A DNA stretch of 64,000 nucleotides from Cercis canadensis. Lineage: Eukaryota; Streptophyta; Magnoliopsida; Fabales; Fabaceae. The notes beneath the pieces were generated by a model. The model had not been told where the DNA came from. It saw only the letters and a list, made by a program, of their open reading frames with translations, and did no database searches. Made by a program: the position numbers and the translations under genes. The stretch covers positions 62,001-126,000 of the forward strand of contig QAOA01002967.1 of NCBI GenBank assembly GCA_003255065.1. The letters run 5' to 3'. How positions within the stretch are numbered: the first letter of the stretch is position 1; every line of letters begins with the position of its first letter. Shown piece after piece: positions 59,537-64,000 of the stretch.

Positions 59537-59833
59537 TAATTTATTAGATTTGTTTTAGTCAAGACTCAAGTAGTATGATTGTTTATTTGAGTTAGTATTT
59601 TGATTAAGTATGTTAATATTTGATGTTTCATAGTCAATATGTTCTCATATTCTCTCAAAAATAAGCATGGCAAAAAAAATTAAAAAAATAGATTTGAGCC
59701 CGTTTTGGCCCGCAGCTCGAAATGGGCTGGGCTGGGCTGGGGAATGGCTGGCCTGATTAGAACTGGGCCAATTTGGCCTAGTCCGATGTGGCCCAGCCCT
59801 AATGGGCTGGGCTGGCTTGATAGCCAGCTCTTC

Positions 59834-60224
59834 CTATTTCAAGACAAATAGTACACATCCATGCTTTTCTACTTCAGCTAATAAAATCCCTTTCGTTGCA
59901 CTTGTATCTATGGACTCGCTACTCCACACTTCAGTGCCCTTTCAGGCGTTTAAGTTTCTGCCAAGAAGTGCCCTCGCCAAGTCTGATACTATTGTAGTTA
60001 CCACTGTCTTCCCCTCACCAAGATTTAAGAAAGCAACATAAATTTCTCCTAAAATACACAAGTAGGTGACAACTAAGTAAGAAAACTTCAGCCATAGTTG
60101 CAAGCGAGGTAACCTAGAAACAACCAACCACATTAGAGAAAAAAAAAAATGAAGAAATGAAGATTCATACCTTTTCTTCCGGTTGCTATCCATGAGCGAG
60201 TTCCATTAGTATTGAATTGTTGAG
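59834..60224 (-). pseudogene. Last two exons of a melibiase-type alpha-galactosidase gene
   Basis: Exon A (60171-60224) encodes QQFNTNGTRSWIATGRK. Exon B (59834-60048) continues in phase with GEIYVAFLNLGEGKT, SDLARALLGRN, KGTEVWSSESIDTS and AEVEKHGCVLFVLK, then the stop at 59834-59836. This matches, from memory, the C-terminal beta domain of plant melibiase-family proteins (At3g26380 type), where GEIYVAFFNL and KG.EVW are typical. One in-frame TGA at 59942-59944 stands where Cys is expected. Splice sites are good (GTATG donor, TTTTAG acceptor). No upstream exons were found to 61.4 kb, so this is a gene fragment. The hAT element sits directly after its stop codon. Confidence 0.6.
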
Positions 60225-61392
60225 CTGCATGCATGAATTAGTGGCCAATTTGAATTGATATATATGTCTGATAAACAGAATTATAAAGAAAAAAGAAGAA
60301 AACTTGAATTAAAGCAATTTCTTTTTACGGCCGGAATAACTACTTTGTAGGCTCCCATTAGAGTGAAGTTCCCAAATGTATCAATCAATATAGGATAGAT
60401 CAGCCTCCAATAGAATTAGAATCTACACATATTTCTTCCTGGGCTTAGCTCAGGCACTAGGGAGGATATGAAATCCGAGAGAAATTTTATATTCAAATCA
60501 TGGTAAATAATTGGATGCAAAAAATTTTGGCATGGAATATGAATATTTTATATATATAAATTCCATAAAATACATTATTTGCATCAATTTTGCAAGGAGA
60601 AAATTAGCCCCTTTTGAATTCTCCAGAAGTACGCTTTCTTGCCTTTGGAGATTGAGGAGATTAAGAGAAAAATGACAAAAAAAAAGAGCAAAAAGGTTGT
60701 ATGAGGAGATTGAGAGATATATTAAAATGAAATAGATATTGTAAAACAAAATTACTGCAACAAAAAAAAAATAGAGAGAAAGAGCATAGAAACACAGAGA
60801 GAAAGATTGGATGTTAGCTTAAAATAGAATAGAAACTCAAAATAAGGAATAAAGAAAGAGTAACATGGCTGGATCAATATACTAAATAAAATAAACACAG
60901 CAACCTACAAATCAAAGGAAAAGAGCAAACCTTATTGCCTGTGGAGATGAAGCAAATCCATAAACTAACGAATACAAAGCAAAATGGATTCATAACCTAC
61001 TAAATGATTTGAAAGAGCAAACCTGGGAGCTTATTCAGATGGAGGAAAACAATTGACATATTCGTAATGCAATGGGGGTGAGCCTCATATGCAGTGAACT
61101 ATATATAGAGGTTTATGGAGGCACAACCTCCAAACCCTAAAATTTGAAATATCATTGACAAATCAACATTTATTGTTGGGCCAAAATTATGGAGTGCAAT
61201 TAACAATTATTGTATTTTGAATTAATTATTTTGTAGTTTTTGAATATTATAATTTATTTCTCAAATTCGAATTACTTAAATTGATTTACAATTTTCATTG
61301 CATCATTAATTGTGATTATTCATAATGCGCATTAATCACTAGAGTGCCACGTGGCGAGCTGTGGAGCACTTGGCTATTCCTTTTAAATATTA
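60225..61392. other. AT-rich spacer, no gene seen
   Basis: No exon-like block recognised, including the missing upstream exons of the alpha-galactosidase. A segment at about 61090-61140 (ACTATATATAGAGG...CAACCTCCAAACCCTAAAATTTG) resembles in style the TATA-containing 310-bp repeats at 52 kb. Confidence 0.4.
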
Positions 61393-61635
61393 CTAGTACT
61401 ATTCCCGCGCCGATGCGCGAGATCCAGGTAACGGGATATAGGATGAAATTTATGTGATCATAGAAGTATAAATTATATAAATCTATAGTATGTAATATAC
61501 CAATTTTGTATTTTATTTGTTGAACCATAGATCAAATATATTAAAAGCATCAACCATGAATCCATAGAAAATTTGAAAACTGCATTAAACTAATAGAAAT
61601 TGAAATAATATTATACTGAAATTATCTATGGTGTA
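61393..61635 (-). mobile_element. Helitron 3' terminal region, copy 2
   Basis: On the - strand it ends CGCGCATCGGCGCGGGAATAGTA CTAG, then T (terminus at 61393). A clean 5-bp GC hairpin (CGCGC-ATCG-GCGCG) stands about 9 nt before the end. The interior 240 bp match the copy at 44149-44400. Insertion between A and T is as expected for Helitrons. The 5' TC end and any Rep/helicase gene were not found, so it is either non-autonomous or the rest lies to the right in decayed form. Confidence 0.75.
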
Positions 61636-62504
61636 TAATTGGGGTTGGGGCTATCAATGTCTTCATCTAAGTCTATACAAACTTGCTCTAATATTGAAAA
61701 TGCAACATTGGTATAATTAGAATGTGTAAGATTAAATCTTTAGAGTTTATATGTTTATTTACATATATGATATGTTTCAATTTATGTCATACCTCTTTGA
61801 GTGATTTTATGGAACACTTCTTTGAAGACAACATTTGTGCTGCTTGTTATGGAACTCCCTTTTGTATTGATTGTCAAAACTTTGAGGCCGCTCTTTGTTC
61901 GAACCCTTGAAAAAATCACATAAAGTTATCTATGACTGAAGACTAATTTTTGTAAATATAACCCAACATGCGACAGAGATTGACCTTGACTCTTATTTAT
62001 TGACATGGTAAAGCAAACATTGTTGGGGAAATTATTTTCTCTGTAGTTGAAAACACATCTTCTTATTAGAGGATGTCAGGTTTATCCTTTGAATGAAAAC
62101 ATTTTTTCTTATGTTACTACCAATAATAATTTTTCTCTCCGTCACATATCTCCCAAGTTGGATGATTGTTGGTCTCGTTCTATTGCATAATCTATTCTAC
62201 TTATCTATGTTCCTTAATAACTTGACAGGTACACTCAGCTTCAGTGCTAACCTATGGTTTGGAAAGCCAGATATGGTGATACCATTTAGAAATTCATGTG
62301 TATGGATATCGTCCAATCTATTCTCCCATGATTTGTATGCACTGTCTGAACTCAATAGATCTTTTCATCATCAGGCAATAAGAAAACCATATAATCATTG
62401 ATTTTTCTCACCACTTGTAGTGTAAGGGCAATGATCTTTCTTTCTTTGCAATAATTTTGATCTTGCATATTTCTCATGAATGTCCTCACGTGATGCATGG
62501 GCCC
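61636..62504. other. Possible Helitron interior, no gene recognised
   Basis: Contains open frames of 62 and 102 codons (61722-61910 and 62093-62401, +). They show some structure (ICAACYGTPFCIDC; a hydrophobic start) but match no family I know. They could be captured gene pieces. Confidence 0.3.
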
Positions 62505-62506
62505 CG

Positions 62507-62540
62507 CCGCGCGCGCGCGCGGGGGGGGGGGGGGGGGGAG
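62507..62540. repeat. GC-dinucleotide and poly-G tract
   Basis: CCGCGCGCGCGCGC followed by about 20 G in DNA that is otherwise very AT-rich. The composition is so unlike its neighbours that a sequencing or assembly artefact is likely. Confidence 0.7.
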
Positions 62541-64000
62541 CACACAATAACACAATAAGGTGTCTAACAAATTCTAATTTGGAGCATAAGTTTTTATAAC
62601 TCTATGTGGTTTATTTTATTAATAATAACACCCTAGTATTGTCCCTTGCGAGCAAAGGTGGCACAAGACTCAGAATAGGAAATATTATTGGATCACCTGT
62701 TTGGATTGGTTTAACGGTTATCTAAATTATGATCCTATTAGAATTTTAGGAACCATGTAAAAATTGTCTGTTCTTCATCAATTTTAAAGCGTTATAGGGT
62801 ATTTAATTTTTATCCTTTTTTTTTTTACCTCAAACTGTACTAAAACATAGATACAAAATTTATTTATGTTCCCTTTCCTGTTTCGACTCAATTATCATTT
62901 ACCCAGACCTAGTTATATAAGAATTAACATGCATACCATCTTAGATAGATCAAACTACCTAAATCATTACTTAATTACACAAAGGCTAAAATTATTAAAC
63001 CAAAAATATGACTATTTGCTTTATCAAATGAATAAACAAAGAGAAAACAATATCAACAATTTAAAATGTTCTCAATTTGCAAGATCCTCTTCCAAACAAC
63101 CATTGAAAAATGTTCCTTAAAAAATTTAAATAGAAAATTATATATATGTAATGATTCTAATAATTTAATTATAATATGATCTATATGATATCTATACATG
63201 ATAAGCTAAATTATAACATTATTTATAATACATATCTATCTTAACTTTTCAAAGTAGACACCACAATGATTAGTAAAATAATTTGGTTCATATTCTTGTC
63301 CCAAAAATTAACTACGCAAAGTCTACTTGTCCTTCTTGTTTATTTTTAAATGTGGCATGCAATAGTTCCTTTCTTATTTATAATAAATGTCACTTCCCAA
63401 TTGTTTGATTACCATCTATAAATTTTTTAAAAATAAAAAATAATTAATGCATTAAACACTTACTTAAAAATAAAAACACATTTCTGTATCAAAAGTAAAA
63501 TTAAAAGAAAATTATTCAATAATAAACAAAATCCTTTTAAAAAAAGTTTTACATATTAAATATATAAATTAAGAATAACATGATAGACTTTGAATGACAT
63601 AACAAAATTGTAATAAAATAAGTCATGGCAAATCAAAACCAAAATTAAACACCAAACAAACTGTGTTTGAGTGGTATGGAAGTCGTCCTCAATTCTTTTG
63701 GGTTCTGTGTCCAAATCCAAACTGATAAGTAAAAGTACCCAAACAAATTCACAAAGAAACCAAATGAAATTATAGGGATTATATCAAAGTACTTCTCTTA
63801 AGCACATTAATTTCTTCCAACACCAAGGGAAGGGCAACTAAAGAAACACAAGTGAAATCATAGACGTCACAAAGTGCCCATAAATTCTTGAAAATCAGCT
63901 TATGCTTTCCTAGCCAAATCCTTAATGTCCAAGGGAAGTTAGAAATGTTACACAACAAAGCACTTCAACGTGCTAATATTCTAAATCCCTTGTCCACTTA
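62541..64000. other. AT-rich DNA to the window end, no gene seen
   Basis: No coding blocks or named repeats recognised on either strand. A T-run lies at about 62815-62826. Confidence 0.5.

Larger units (their letters stand above)
55971..59827 (+). mobile_element. hAT superfamily DNA transposon (Ac-like), near complete but inactivated
   Basis: The left end reads TAGAGTTGGGTTCATGGG and passes into GGGCC/CGGCCC-rich subterminal repeats to about 56160. The right subterminal region (59697-59827) is again GGGCTGGGC-rich, with TAGGGCTGGG on the - strand at 59799. The end is either at 59799 (better inverted match, no target-site match) or near 59827 (CTCTTCCT at 59828-59835 resembles CTCTTTCT at the left, an 8-bp duplication with one difference). 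It holds a two-exon transposase (56945-59130) and a separate BED-finger ORF (59324-59536), both on the + strand. Confidence 0.85.

Noticed and set aside
62625-62650. A further CTAG with a GC-rich neighbour as a possible third Helitron end
   Set aside because: No proper hairpin and no similarity to the other two ends.
63001-63120. Lys/Asn-rich open frame near the right end
   Set aside because: Composition is that of AT-rich non-coding DNA; no domain or context.

Overview
This is nuclear DNA of a flowering plant, most likely a eudicot. The evidence is intron-rich genes with GT-AG borders, plant-only protein families (Bowman-Birk inhibitor, SCPL serine carboxypeptidase-like protein, subtilase, plant LINE RNase H), Copia retrotransposons primed by initiator tRNA-Met, and a very AT-rich background. 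A double-headed Bowman-Birk inhibitor hints at a legume or another rosid, but this is inference. Three single N bases lie in homopolymer runs (9173, 47299, 52330).

The window is gene-poor and repeat-rich. Two host genes look whole. One is a small Bowman-Birk proteinase inhibitor on the + strand at 21589-21921. The other is a serine carboxypeptidase-like gene on the - strand at 34120-38967; its 14 exons join in phase to a 459-residue protein with the full Ser-Asp-His triad. Four host-gene remnants are also visible: a multi-exon coiled-coil gene (5305-6890, +), a subtilase N-terminal fragment (about 8783-9165, -), an exon-1-like proline-rich piece (11060-11455, +), and the last two exons of a melibiase-type alpha-galactosidase (59834-60224, -).

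Layout. 1-5 kb: a 5'-truncated LINE, then a second LINE fragment with its target-site duplication (TSD), which recurs with its flanks at 43-44 kb, and a possible solo LTR. 5-11.5 kb: host pseudogenes and a composite of inverted-repeat elements with tRNA-like promoter boxes. 11.45-20.7 kb: an old SIRE/Maximus-type Copia element (-). 21.5-22.0 kb: the inhibitor gene. 24.1-34.1 kb: a Copia element (-) with a second Copia element (-) nested inside; the outer one sits in the 3' region of the SCPL gene. 34.1-39 kb: SCPL. 39.2-42.1 kb: a long-terminal-inverted-repeat DNA element. 44.1-55.9 kb: gene-free DNA with a Helitron end, an RNase H fragment and many local duplications. 56.0-59.8 kb: a hAT transposon with a BED-finger transposase and an extra BED-finger ORF. 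59.8-64 kb: alpha-galactosidase remnant, a second Helitron end and AT-rich DNA.

No operon-like or clearly novel multi-gene system was found. The most interesting signals are the hAT element (decay by nonsense codons only, plus a second BED ORF), the unusual reactive site of the inhibitor, the Cys beside the catalytic Ser of the SCPL protein, the long-TIR element, and a duplication that carries a LINE insertion with its TSD.
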